This document shows, piece after piece, positions 20,632-31,711 of a DNA stretch of 64,000 nt. Both the position numbers and the translations under genes were made by a program. The DNA lies in NCBI GenBank assembly GCA_001939145.1, contig LSRX01001147.1:166417-230416 (forward strand), read 5' to 3'. This stretch comes from Symbiodinium microadriaticum (taxonomy: Eukaryota > Sar > Dinophyceae > Suessiales > Symbiodiniaceae). Positions within the stretch are counted from its first letter, which is position 1, and each line of letters opens with the position of its first letter. The notes beneath the pieces are model-generated. The model was given only the letters and a program-made list of their open reading frames with translations. It made no database searches and was not told the DNA's origin.

Positions 20632-21107
20632 AAGCGCCCGATGGATAACTCTTTTGGAGAGGTTTACGCTACAATATACGAGCATACTATACTCGAACAT
20701 ACCATGGAATTCTGAAATATACGAGAATGTAAAACATATATATATATATGTGTGTATATATATATATATACATCTGTATTTATTTATTTACTTGTTGATT
20801 TATTTACTTATTGGTTTATTTGTTTGCTTGTATTTAATATACCTATACTACAAACACACTATACCAGTGGCCCCCTGCAAATCCTCTCCGCAACGCTGCG
20901 CGGGCTCTCTGGCTGTGTGCGCCCTCGACCGCGTTTGATGCTGGGAATTTCTTGGGCCGGAGGGTGCGATTTAGGGCTTTTGGGGTCTGGGGTTTAGGAT
21001 GTCAGGCTTATGGGGTTTAGGGTTCAGGGCTTAGGGCTTAGTATTTAAAGGCTTTTGAGGTTTGGGGTTTAGGGTTTAAGGTTTAGGAGTTTAGGGTCCG
21101 TTTAGGG
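20632..21107. repeat. Segment T2: telomere-like region, right part
   Basis: Continuation of T2 beyond Copia-1: an AT-rich microsatellite (20733-20850), then the gcaacgctgcgcgggctct block shared with 3975 and 24900, then TTTAGGG-type heptamers at 20960-21100. No gene is seen. Confidence 0.7.
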
Positions 21108-21153
21108 TTGAGAATGATTCGAAAGCGGGCTTGCCCCACTGGCCCCGAGCACC

Positions 21154-22116
21154 TCACCGATCGGAAAAAGCTTGTTGCCGTACCAGCACACCCTCAGAAG
21201 AAAAGGTCAACCTCAGTAAAGCAGGTGGTGCATGACGGGAGTCGCCGTGCCAGCGCACCCTCAGAAGTCCCTCTCTCTCCGGGACCCCGCCGGGCCTTCC
21301 CCCGGTAGCTTCCGCGAGGGCCTGTGGAGGACTAGGCTTCGGAAACCGCGGCACGAGCCCTGTGAACCGCCCAGGCCTGCTCGCACTCTCTGGGGATGTT
21401 GTTTGACCAGAGCTGAATTTTGCAAACTGCTGTGTTGCTATTCAGGGCCTTGGCAAGCGCCTCGCAGGGAAACGGCACGACAGTGGGTGGCTACTGCTGG
21501 CGGACCTTTGGGACCACCAGACCCCTCTGCTTGTGCCAATCCCTGGCACCACCGCGCCTCCGCACCCTCAAGGCCGATCTCGTTGTCTTCGAGGTTGATG
21601 CTGGTGAGGGTGGAGTTGGTCTTCAAAGCTTCAGCGATCGCCTCACTCAGGAAAGCAACCCTGCTGCAGCACTGACCTCGCTGAAGCCCAACGCGCCTCC
21701 GCACCCTCATCGCGGATGTCATTGCTTTCAAGGCTGATGCTGGTGAGTGTGGAGTTGGTCTTCAACGCTTCGCAGATCGCCTCGCGCGGGAAAGCGACCC
21801 TGCGCCAGCACTAACCTCTTTGAAGCCCACCGGGCCTTTACGTCTTCGACTTTGAGGCAGGGGGTTTGACCCAAAAAAGACCGCGCGAAGCTCAACTTGC
21901 TGGGGTTGCAGAGAGCGTTCAATTGCCACGCGAGCTCCTGCAGAGTGAGTGGCACGCGGCTCCCCCGGTGTCTGATGGCGGTCTCGGCACCGGTCCTCTA
22001 TGCGCACTCGCCCCGTCCAAGCCTTTGCAGCTTCCGGAGCCTTAGCTGCAGAGCCCAAGCAGGCGGGTATGGGGCGCCGTTTCAATGTAGATCACTCAGA
22101 GCTGCACCGTGGCCGT
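21154..22116 (-). pseudogene. LRR exons of TIR-like/LRR gene, copy L2, cut by N gap
   Basis: The same minus-strand leucine-rich repeat exons as L1 and L3 (EAIAEALKTNSTLTSINLED near 21590-21650, another near 21730-21790, then the LTLQELAWQLNALCN block near 21900). From about 21231 to the gap it is essentially identical to 25284-26169; I note one difference (agagctg against agggctg near 22098 / 26151). Upstream of 21230 the two copies differ. The 5' part of the gene is missing because of the N run. Confidence 0.6.
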
Positions 22117-22819
22117 NNNNNNNNNNNNNNNNNNNNNNNNNNNNNNNNNNNNNNNNNNNNNNNNNNNNNNNNNNNNNNNNNNNNNNNNNNNNNNNNNNNN
22201 NNNNNNNNNNNNNNNNNNNNNNNNNNNNNNNNNNNNNNNNNNNNNNNNNNNNNNNNNNNNNNNNNNNNNNNNNNNNNNNNNNNNNNNNNNNNNNNNNNNN
22301 NNNNNNNNNNNNNNNNNNNNNNNNNNNNNNNNNNNNNNNNNNNNNNNNNNNNNNNNNNNNNNNNNNNNNNNNNNNNNNNNNNNNNNNNNNNNNNNNNNNN
22401 NNNNNNNNNNNNNNNNNNNNNNNNNNNNNNNNNNNNNNNNNNNNNNNNNNNNNNNNNNNNNNNNNNNNNNNNNNNNNNNNNNNNNNNNNNNNNNNNNNNN
22501 NNNNNNNNNNNNNNNNNNNNNNNNNNNNNNNNNNNNNNNNNNNNNNNNNNNNNNNNNNNNNNNNNNNNNNNNNNNNNNNNNNNNNNNNNNNNNNNNNNNN
22601 NNNNNNNNNNNNNNNNNNNNNNNNNNNNNNNNNNNNNNNNNNNNNNNNNNNNNNNNNNNNNNNNNNNNNNNNNNNNNNNNNNNNNNNNNNNNNNNNNNNN
22701 NNNNNNNNNNNNNNNNNNNNNNNNNNNNNNNNNNNNNNNNNNNNNNNNNNNNNNNNNNNNNNNNNNNNNNNNNNNNNNNNNNNNNNNNNNNNNNNNNNNN
22801 NNNNNNNNNNNNNNNNNNN
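22117..22819. other. Assembly gap (703 N)
   Basis: Run of N. By comparison with the other tandem units the missing sequence should be the 5' half of L2, a whole U segment and the start of T3, probably several kilobases, so the gap length is likely nominal. Confidence 0.95.
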
Positions 22820-23590
22820 AGAGACAACAGGTTAAATTGAGATTATGACCGGAGACAAATCCGGCTAGTCCCTGGTGAGGCGCGTCACACTATCCCTTTC
22901 TTTGCATAAATTGAGAACCCCAATACTTCGCTGTTTGGGGAATAAGGTCTGGGGGTTGAATGGGCTTTTGGGGTTTGGGGTTTAGGGTTTATGGGGCTGA
23001 GGGTTTAAAGTTAAGGGCTTGCAGGGGAAGCTTCAGGAGGGCTTCTGGGCCACTGTCGGGTTTTGAAGGCATCGTTGCGGCTTTGGGGGTCCTCTGGGGC
23101 TTGAGTGATTCACCACTCTGCTGCTGGGGCTTCCGGACCAAACCCTTTTAAACCCTAAACCCACCCCCCATCTAAACCCTAAACCCTAAGCCCATCTGAA
23201 CCCGAAACCTTTAATTTTTGGTGGCTTGTGCTGTTGGACTGAAGATAGGCTCGGGCTGGGCGCGGGTCGGAAGCCACCCTCGTAGGGCCCGAAGCTTTCG
23301 GAAGCGCCCAAAGCCCTGAGAATCATCCATGAGCCTGGAAGCTTTTCTTGCGGGGCCTCGGGAACTCTGGGAAAAGAGCTGGGTTTAGGGATTTGGGTTT
23401 AGGGCTCAGGCCCAAAGTGCACAAGTTGGATGCGAACTCTTTTCCGGAAGGCGCTACTGACGCGTCGCAGCGGCGTCGGAAGCACGCAGGAGGCGGAGGG
23501 CACCCGGAACTCGGTTTCCATGTTCTCCTACTACCTCAAAAACCCAAAGCCAACATCCAGTTCAGCCCATGCAAAAACTCTCATGAAACC

Positions 23591-23730
23591 CTAAACCCTA
23601 AACCCTAAAACATCCTAAAACATGAACCCTGGACCCCCACAGAAAAGCGTCCCCGGCTCCCTAAACCCTAAACCCTAAAACATCCTAAAACATGAACCCT
23701 GGACCCCCACAGAAAAGCGTCCCCGGCTCT
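23591..23730. repeat. 70-bp tandem duplication
   Basis: Two adjacent 70-bp copies (23591-23660 and 23661-23730), each running from ctaaaccctaaaccc to gcgtccccggctc, identical except at the junction. Absent from T1 and T2, so recent or an assembly artefact. Confidence 0.85.
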
Positions 23731-24045
23731 CTTGGCCATTGCCAGAGCGCTTTTTTTCGGAGCGTCAAAGCAGTCTCCGAGCCGAGCCTCTTTCCCACTT
23801 CAAAGACTCATCCCTTGGGGAAGTTTATATCTATAATGTACTATAATATTTTTACTATATGAAAACAATATAATGCACCTATATTCTGGCAGAATTTGGG
23901 ATTCCTTGGAGGGTACTTTCAGCGATTTGTGGGGGGCTCCACCAGGCTGCCAGGGTTTCGAGCTTTGGGCACGGGCTCATAGCCTCAACCCTAAACCACA
24001 GACCTTCCAAAATCCCTTAAGGAAGATATCTTATGAATCTGCATC

Positions 24046-24245
24046 ACTTGGGGAAGCTTACTGGGTTCTTGCTAAGGGATCCAATTTAAGTTACCAAAAT
24101 ACGGATCTATAGCAAATAATATGGTTTCCTTGTCATGGTAACTTACATAAAATCCAATCACGAGAGCCCTCAACTTACTGTAGATCCCCATTCTGCTAAC
24201 TCTCAATTAAATCCCTTATCAAGAACTTATTTGGGGAAGCTTACT
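24046..24245. mobile_element. MITE-like foldback element in T3
   Basis: Relative of 10962-11151: inverted arms gggttcttgctaagggat...gttaccaaaatacggatctatag and ctgtagatccccattctgctaac...atcccttatcaagaac, flanked by near-direct acttggggaagcttactgg / atttggggaagcttactgg. Non-coding. Confidence 0.6.
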
Positions 24246-25490
24246 GGGGGCTCCACCAGGCTGCCAATAAACCCTAAAACCTATTGTCCTAAACCCTAAA
24301 CCCTAAAACCTTAAACCCTAAAAACCCTCAAAACCCGAAAAACCCCTAAAAGCCCTAAAGCTCTAACACCTTAACTTAACACCCCTAAACCCTAAACGCC
24401 CTAAAACCTTAACACCCGAAACACCCCATAAGCAGGTAAAGTCGCAGTGGCCTTAATGACGAGGCCCGTTTCAGGTCGACCCCGTGTCTGCTCGGCTCCG
24501 AGACGCTGACATCTCTGCGCACTCCCCACCCATGGGAGTAGCTCTCTAAGTTAGGGTCCGTTTTTTGGGCTCGCTTTTAGGGTCTATAGGGTTTAAGGTT
24601 TAGGGAACATAGGGTTTAGGGCCTTTTAGGGTCCTTCTTATAGGGGTGCCGTACAAAATAATAAGGGACCGAGAAAGGGGACCCTACTTTAGAGAACTGC
24701 CCACGCCCCTACTTACGGAGCAACAGGGGCACGCAGAGAATAGCTGAATTCAAGCGTGAAGGCTACCAAACGCCAACCGAGACCCGCAATCCCGAAACTT
24801 GCCGCAAGGTGGTCTAGACTAGACTCGAAAATACTCTAATTTTCTGAAATGTAGGAAATTTTCTAAATAACTATAGTACCCCGTTCGAATCTTCTCCGCA
24901 ACGCTGCGTGGGCTTGCGGTGCTTCCTCACGATCTTCATCCAGATTGCCCTCACCGGTGCAAGGCTCACTTGGGTTCTGGCCTCGACCGCGTTTGATGCT
25001 GGGAGTTTCTTGGGCCGGAGGGTGCGATTTAGGGCTTCTTGGGGTTTAGGATTTAGGGTTCAAGAAGGTTTGTGGGGTTTAGGGTTTAGGGTCTATAGGG
25101 TTTAGTATTTAAGGCTTTTGGGGCTTTGGGTTTAGGGTTTAAGGCTTAAGGGGTTTAGGGTCCGCTTAGGGTTGAGAATGACGTGGAAGCGGGCTTGCCC
25201 CACTGGCCTCGAGCACCTCACGAAGCTCAGGATCAGGAACAAGGATCAAAGAAATGTGCGCAACCTCAGTAGGGCAGATGGTGCATGACGGGAGTCGCCG
25301 TGCCAGCGCACCCTCAGAAGTCCCTCTCTCTCCGGGACCCCGCCGGGCCTTCCCCCGGTAGCTTCCGCGAGGGCCTGTGGAGGACTAGGCTTCGGAAACC
25401 GCGGCACGAGCCCTGTGAACCGCCCAGGCCTGCTCGCACTCTCTGGGGATGTTGTTTGACCAGAGCTGAATTTTGCAAACTGCTGTGTTG

Positions 25491-27440
25491 CTATTCAGGG
25501 CCTTGGCAAGCGCCTCGCAGGGAAACGGCACGACAGTGGGTGGCTACTGCTGGCGGACCTTTGGGACCACCAGACCCCTCTGCTTGTGCCAATCCCTGGC
25601 ACCACCGCGCCTCCGCACCCTCAAGGCCGATCTCGTTGTCTTCGAGGTTGATGCTGGTGAGGGTGGAGTTGGTCTTCAAAGCTTCAGCGATCGCCTCACT
25701 CAGGAAAGCAACCCTGCTGCAGCACTGACCTCGCTGAAGCCCAACGCGCCTCCGCACCCTCATCGCGGATGTCATTGCTTTCAAGGCTGATGCTGGTGAG
25801 TGTGGAGTTGGTCTTCAACGCTTCGCAGATCGCCTCGCGCGGGAAAGCGACCCTGCGCCAGCACTAACCTCTTTGAAGCCCACCGGGCCTTTACGTCTTC
25901 GACTTTGAGGCAGGGGGTTTGACCCAAAAAAGACCGCGCGAAGCTCAACTTGCTGGGGTTGCAGAGAGCGTTCAATTGCCACGCGAGCTCCTGCAGAGTG
26001 AGTGGCACGCGGCTCCCCCGGTGTCTGATGGCGGTCTCGGCACCGGTCCTCTATGCGCACTCGCCCCGTCCAAGCCTTTGCAGCTTCCGGAGCCTTAGCT
26101 GCAGAGCCCAAGCAGGCGGGTATGGGGCGCCGTTTCAATGTAGATCACTCAGGGCTGCACCGTGGCCGTACTTGCAGCCTGCCGACAATGCTGAGAGCTT
26201 GCAATCTGGCGGCTCTCCCTCTACAAGTTGTCATGCGTCCAGCTTGCCAGATGCGGGTTCAAGCCATGCACCCAGGGGCAAGCACAGAGACAGCCTGGGG
26301 GTTTGGGTGAAATCTTCTGCAGGGTGAAGGCGTCCCACAGCACGCGCAGGTATCATGCGAAGGCATGCACCCGAGAGCCTCGGTCGCCTGAGAATCCTCG
26401 AGTAGGCACCTCGTCTCTATCTCCGCAAGCACCTGGCGAGAAGAAGAACAAGCTCAAGTTTGAACGACTGAGCCGCATCACCACCTGCTCGCTGATGTCG
26501 TTGTTGCCTTCGAGGCTGATGCTGGCGAGTGAGGAGTTGGTCTTCAGCGCTTCACAGATCGCCTCACTCGGGAAAGATACCCCGCTGCAGCAGCACTCTC
26601 TCTGAAGCCAACCAGGCCTTCCCACCCTCATTGCCGATGCGGTTGGAAGCGAGCTGAATCCTGGTGAGTGTGGAGTTGCTCTTCAGGGCGTCTGCGATCG
26701 CCTTACGCGGGAAAGAAACCCTGCTCCAGCAGCACTGACCTCGCTGAAACCCACCGCGCCTGTGCACCCTCATCGCCGATGTCGTTTTGTTCGAGGTTGA
26801 TGTGGGTGAGCCTGGAGTTGCGCTTCAACGCCTCGCAGATGGCCTCGCTCAGGAAAGCAACCCAGCTCCAGCAGCGCTGACCCGGCTGAAGCCCTAGCGG
26901 GCCTTGCATCCCTCCACGCCGATGTCGATCCAGGCCCCGTGGAGGCTGATGCTGGTGAGCGTGGAGTTGCTCTTCAACGCTTCGCAGATCGCCTCACTCG
27001 GGAAAGATACCCCGCTGCAGCAGCACTCTCTCTGAAGCCAACCAGGCCTTCCCACCCTCACTGCCGATGCAGTTGTAATCGAGCTGAATCCTGGTGAGTG
27101 TGGAGTTGCTCTTCAGGGCGTCGGCGATCGCCTTACGCGGGAAAGAAACCCTGCTCCAGCAGCACTCACCTCGCTGAAACCAAACCCCTCCTGCGCACCC
27201 TCATCGCCGATGCCATTGCATCCGAGGTATATGTGGGTGAGCGTGGAGTTGCGCTTCAACGCCTCGCAGATCGCCTCGCTCAGGAAAGCAACCCAGCTCC
27301 AGCAGCGCTGACCCGGCTGAAGCCGTAGCGGGCCTTGCATCCCTCCACGCCGATGTGGATCCAGGACCCGTGGAGGCTGATGCTGGTGAGGGTGGAGTTG
27401 GTCTTCAAAGCTTCGGCGACCACCTCACGCGGGAGGCAAC
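25491..27440 (-). CDS. LRR exons of TIR-like/LRR gene, copy L3
   Basis: At least nine leucine-rich repeat units on the minus strand (centred near 27395, 27250, 27110, 26970, 26810, 26680, 26530, 25800, 25640), each reading like EALKxNSTLTxIxLxxNxIGDEGAxA, about 28 residues. The spacing is close to 140 bp, so each unit is followed by about 55 bp that does not fit the repeat (RGGFQRGQCCWSRVSF-like readings) and probably marks short introns. Two unit pairs are nearly identical to each other (26640-26890 and 27070-27320), evidence of internal unequal duplication. It continues the TIR-like exon at 27495-28604. Exact splice sites are not resolved. Confidence 0.6.
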
Positions 27441-27494
27441 CCTGATCCAACAGCACCAACCTGTCTGAAGCCCAAAAGCCTTTCCGCCTTCACT

Positions 27495-28604
27495 TCAAGT
27501 CAAAGCTGTTGACTCCCCCGTGCCTCCCATAGAAAACCACGTCCATGCCCAGACAGGCTCATTTCTATCTCGAGCTCGCGAATCGCTTCGTTCCGCGCTA
27601 GCGCCTGGCGTGCACATGCTCAAAAACGGTCTTAGACCTGCGAAGCACGCAATGCGCACACAGACTGCCTTGGACCTGCGAAGCCCTGCCTTCGCGAACT
27701 CCCCAGCCTCTGCTCGGCCCACCTCAAAGTCCCGGAGCCTCAGCACCCTCAGCTTCTGGAAGTAAGGCAGGGCCTTTGCCAGCTGCCCGAACTGCCCTTC
27801 GGGCAGATATTCGAAGAGCGCCTCTTCGCACTCGGAGACTTTCTGGAGGAAAACCTTGAATTGCAGCTTCTTCACCTCTTCGGCATCAGACCGATGGGTG
27901 AAGGCTGCCAAGTTCATCTCTTCTGCAAAAATCTCCGGAGCCATGGGCACTTTGCCCAGCAGCTCTGGCTCTTGCTCACCCTCACTCTCTTCCTCGTTTC
28001 TCTGTTGAGACTCGGGAGCATCGATCCGGTGGTTCTGTTGGGAATGGCTCCGGGCGGAGGACCACTCAACCTCCGCCTTGCACCACCCGCGCGTTCCGTA
28101 AAGAACCCGGTTCGCAACCAGCTCTTTGAGCGGACGATCTCGGACCACAGCGCTCCTTGCATCGTACACTCGCACTCGATACTCAGAATTCTTGCTCGCC
28201 GCTTCCCAGACATCGTCTGGGGTGAGGTTTTCTATGCGGAAAGTTCGGGTGCACTCATGGGCGTACAAAACGTGCATGTCCTGCATCGACCGTCGGAAGC
28301 TCTCTTCTTCAGCGTCCGACTCCCGCTTGAACTGAAAGAGAGACACATAATCGTAAAATAACCACACGTCCGAGAAGTAGGCGGCATCGTAAAGCGACAC
28401 GACGTCGACCAGGCACTTCAATTGGTGGGCGCATGGGTCCGGATGCTCCCGACTCTCCCAAGCGTGGGACACCGAGCAGATCATCGCATCCCGAGTTCCG
28501 GCGGCCCACGCCTTCACTTCTGCGTGCGTCACCAGGCCCCACTCCTCCTGCACACGCTGTTCCGAATGCGCCCAAACGTGCAGTGCAGGACACGACTTGT
28601 GCAA
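27495..28604 (-). CDS. TIR-like N-terminal exon of TIR-like/LRR gene, copy L3
   Basis: 369 residues, the best-preserved copy. SVSHAWE at 44-50, WLFYDYVSL at 81-89, a helical FRRSMQDMHVLYAHE at 103-117, the VWEAASKNSEYRVRVYD segment at 132-148 and RGWCKAEVEWSS at 172-183. The WCxxE motif with Glu178 and the strand order are what a TIR domain (NAD-cleaving or signalling) would show, but overall similarity is too low for certainty. An acidic linker (QRNEEESEGEQEPE) follows, then a helical region and the first LRR (FQKLRVLRLRDFEVG) near 285-300. The ORF end after about residue 310 probably runs into an intron. Together with the LRR exons this suggests a TIR-LRR type receptor or adaptor. Confidence 0.62.
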   Translation of the reverse strand: MHKSCPALHVWAHSEQRVQEEWGLVTHAEVKAWAAGTRDAMICSVSHAWESREHPDPCAHQLKCLVDVVSLYDAAYFSDVWLFYDYVSLFQFKRESDAEEESFRRSMQDMHVLYAHECTRTFRIENLTPDDVWEAASKNSEYRVRVYDARSAVVRDRPLKELVANRVLYGTRGWCKAEVEWSSARSHSQQNHRIDAPESQQRNEEESEGEQEPELLGKVPMAPEIFAEEMNLAAFTHRSDAEEVKKLQFKVFLQKVSECEEALFEYLPEGQFGQLAKALPYFQKLRVLRLRDFEVGRAEAGEFAKAGLRRSKAVCVRIACFAGLRPFLSMCTPGASAERSDSRARDRNEPVWAWTWFSMGGTGESTALT

Positions 28605-28727
28605 ACAAGTGCATCGTCTGAGGCCGGGTCGGCTTCTTGGCGTCTAGGCAAGAGGCTCTTCGACTTCAGCAGCTCGTACAAGTACCTGGAACTGTATCCC
28701 ACACCATCTGGCGAAAGAGCGACAGCA

Positions 28728-28910
28728 CTAAAGCAAAGTCTGACTTTTGGTTGACACGATGTGACACGGGACAGTACAGAATGACATTATTTTCTGCGTC
28801 ATCCCCAGCGAGCACTCGGCCCGCACCAGGCGGATGTTGGCGTGGCTGAGGTACTCGGCCAAGCTCTTGGGATCCGTCAAGCCGTACTGGGCCTGAGGCA
28901 TTGAACACAT
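28728..28910 (-). CDS. First exon of TIR-like/LRR gene, copy L3
   Basis: ATG at 28908-28910 begins MCSMPQAQYGLTDPKSLAEY, conserved with 7504. Similarity to L1 stops after RLVRAECSLGM, so the donor is probably near 28795. A second small exon encoding YELLKSKSLLPRRQEADPAS lies around 28690-28610 before the TIR-like exon. Confidence 0.5.
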   Translation of the reverse strand: MCSMPQAQYGLTDPKSLAEYLSHANIRLVRAECSLGMTQKIMSFCTVPCHIVSTKSQTLL

Positions 28911-29017
28911 GGGCAAATCTCTCGAAGAGAATCCTGCATGTAAGCACGAACAGATGTCTCTAAGATCTAAGCACGACCAGATTGCATCGCATCGTATCCC
29001 TCCTGGCTGGGCCACTG

Positions 29018-30480
29018 GCAGATGTGGACGAAGGCGACTCCGCAACCTCCAGAGGCCGGGATTTAGCCCACACTTCTGCTTCCTGCACCATGGTACGCTT
29101 CTCCAGTGGGAGGAGCTCAGCTACACGCAAGTTTGACATCTGATTTGGACAAATACGATCGAGCGGCACGCTCCTGCTGGAAAAAATCCCTCCATTGCTC
29201 TAGTAGACTCTGCCATAGTTTCTGCACTGCCCACCCGCGCAGGGCCATCCCACTCACCTGCGAGCTATTGAGAGAAGCTGCTATCCGAATCCCGCACGAC
29301 AAGCATGGGAAGGCACGACAACTTCGATGGCTAGGGGGGGTGACAGTAGGTTTGTAGGCGAGGGGCGGGCCTTAGGCTATGTCTCCCTGAGAAGTCGCTC
29401 GAAGTGTTGGTCACACACCACGTGATCTTGCTTTGCGCTCGCCCGAACCCCCGAATGCCGGGCTGTTCGCCTACGAAGAGGATGCTGACATCAGCATCAA
29501 ACGGTCCACCCTACTGTCTCCCAGTTTCGAATCCCTTGCGCTGCGGCTCTCTCGCACTTTCAGAAGTTTGTGGGATCCATCCATGACTTCTGTCAGCACA
29601 TACACAGCGAGACTCTCGCCCCACTCTGCAGTGAGACCAGGTCGAGTGTCCCTGCAGAACCCAAGTATGAGCCCTTTCCCCAAACCCGGACATATGAAGA
29701 AGTGAAGAAAACTGCTGTGATCGAACCCTAATCGCCCTAATCCTAAACCCTGAAACCCCTAAACCCTTAAACCCTCATCGAACCCTGAAACCCCAACAAA
29801 ACTCGCCCCGGGCCTCGGCGATCGGCGCTTCCGCTCTGGGACGAGACAGGCATTGAAAGCAGCCTCGGTTGCGTGGGTCGTCTTGGGTCTAGCTTGGTGG
29901 GTGGCTGCGGCCACGGCTGTGCACACCGTTTTTCGGAGCATTTCGTGTTAGATTTCGGTGGTACCAGTGTAGGCTCGGCTGGAAACGGGCTGCCCATCCC
30001 AGCGGAAGAAGATGTGTGACTGTCTCACCGTCGGTGTCAAAGCTTGAGCACCAGAACCAGGTTTGCATGCAGATCCGTGAAACGCAGTTCTGTGTGACAC
30101 GACAGACCCTCACTGACTCACGTCACCAAAGTCACAAAGTCTGAGCATTAGGCTGTAACCGCTCAGCGGCATGCAGGCTGGGGCACGGAATCGAAGGTTC
30201 AATCTACCGGCTTGAGCCACATGGAGGACTGGAGAACGCAAATGATAATGGCAGCGCCGTCTGCCAAGGCGGGCTGAGACACCAATGCCTGGTATGTTAT
30301 GACTGTCATCAATTACAAGTGTTTATTACATATAATATATGGATCCTCCTCTGACTTGGCGGTTGGAACCAGCTAGGCAAGGATTTGGCACGGACATGTA
30401 AGGGTGGCATCGCGACCTCGGGCTCCAAGATCGATCCAAAGCCCTGATCCTGGCAGCGACGGGGCGCAAGAAGGAACAGA
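29018..30480. repeat. Flank segment U4 of the tandem compound unit
   Basis: Another copy of U (compare 1-1320 and 7617-9250), with a short CCCTAAA-like tract at 29725-29790. It ends where a new heptamer block starts at 30480. No conserved ORF. Confidence 0.7.
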
Positions 30481-31480
30481 ACCTTCAGGGTTTAGGGTTC
30501 AGGGTTTAGGGTTTAAGGTTTAGGCAGATCATTTGTTAAGTGCAGTTCTCAGTCAAGTTTTTGAAGTAGAGGGCCTCCAACCACGCAGCAGCCACCAGGC
30601 CACCTGCGTTTCCGTTTGGGGCATGGTCGAATTGAAGAACTGATTCCTGGCTTGCTTCAGCACCCTTAACCCTAAACCCAAAACCCTAAACACTAAACCC
30701 TAAACCCTTAACCAAAAACCCTACATCCTCAGCACAACCCCCGGCACATGCAGATGCTTCAACAGCTCCGAGACCGCGGCCGACCCAGCATGATCCGAGC
30801 TTGCGCCGACGCAACCCTAAGCCCCAAACATCTCCAAACCCTGAATCTTAAAACCCAAACATCCCCAAACCCTGAACCCTAAAACCCTAAAACCCTTAAA
30901 CACTAAAAACCCTTAAACCCAAAAACCCTAAACCCTAGGGCACCGCAAGGTCACAGAAACGGAATGAGATCCCGGGGGCTGAAGATGAACCCAAAGCTAC
31001 GTCCCTAGGGGTCCACGTACCCAAATCGTAGGGTTTAGGGTTTAGGTCTTAGGATTTACGGTTTAGGGTTTTAGGGTTGAAGGGTTTGAGGGTTTTAGGT
31101 TCTAGGGTTTAAGGTTTAGGGTTTAGGGTTTAAGGGTTTAAGGGTTTAAGGGTTTAAGGGTTTAAGGGTTTAGGGGTTTAAGGGTTTAAGGGTTTAGGGT
31201 TTAGGGGTTTAGGGTTTAGGGCCCAGTACCTAGGGCTCNTAAGGGTTTAAGGGTTTAAGGGTTTAGGGGTTTAAGGGTTTAAGGGTTTAGGGTTTAGGGG
31301 TTTAGGGTTTAGGGCCCAGTACCTAGGGCTCCTTACGGTTCCTTATAGGGATCTATGAGGGTTCCATAAGAGGGTTCTATCAGCTTAAAGGATCATGGGA
31401 ACCTACGGTGGATGATATATGGTTTAGGGCTTAGGGTTTAGAGGATTAGGGTCTTAGGGTTTTAGGGTTTAGGGTTTCAG
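30480..31480. repeat. Telomere-like heptamer/octamer block
   Basis: CCCTAAA variants at 30660-30930, then TTTAGGG variants at 31020-31220, where the unit drifts to TTTAAGGG and TTTAGGGG octamers. Contains a single N at 31239. No gene is seen. Confidence 0.8.
31147..31331. repeat. 92-bp direct duplication around a single N
   Basis: 31147-31238 and 31240-31331 are identical as read, including the unique gcccagtacctagggctc tail, and are separated only by an N. Probably an assembly join that failed to collapse an overlap. Confidence 0.8.
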
Positions 31481-31587
31481 GGTTTAGGGTTGATGATATT
31501 TATCCTGCATTGTCCATAATAAGGAATATACCATAATTCTCACCGTTTAGGGTCCTTAAGGTAATGCAGGATCTCAACCATCAACCT

Positions 31588-31711
31588 TAGGGACATACCC
31601 GGAGAACCCAATACACTGTAATTAAGGAATATACCTCAAATTATAGGGCCCTTCATATTATGATTTAAGGTATATTCCTTAATTAAGGGGTACTGGGTAT
31701 GTCCCTAAGGG
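31588..31711. mobile_element. Foldback element (palindromic, about 125 bp)
   Basis: The arm ccttagggacataccc...attaaggaatataccTcaaat pairs with atttaaggtatattccttaat...gggtatgtccctaagg. The core attaaggaatatacc also occurs in T1 (ggtgtattccttaattacggg, 3288-3308), suggesting a dispersed MITE-like family. Non-coding. Confidence 0.55.

Larger units (their letters stand above)
22920..25170. repeat. Segment T3: telomere-like heptamer region
   Basis: Third copy of the T segment, starting at a point equivalent to about 2400 in T1, with orientation-switching heptamer blocks (CCCTAAA at 23140-23180, 23590-23680 and 24280-24400; TTTAGGG at 24560-24610 and 25020-25160). No gene is supported. The 100 bp before it (22820-22919) match nothing else I noticed. 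Confidence 0.7.

Noticed and set aside
21897..22848. Long open frames across 22117-22819
   Set aside because: They consist of N; no sequence evidence. The same applies to frames over 35827-36157.
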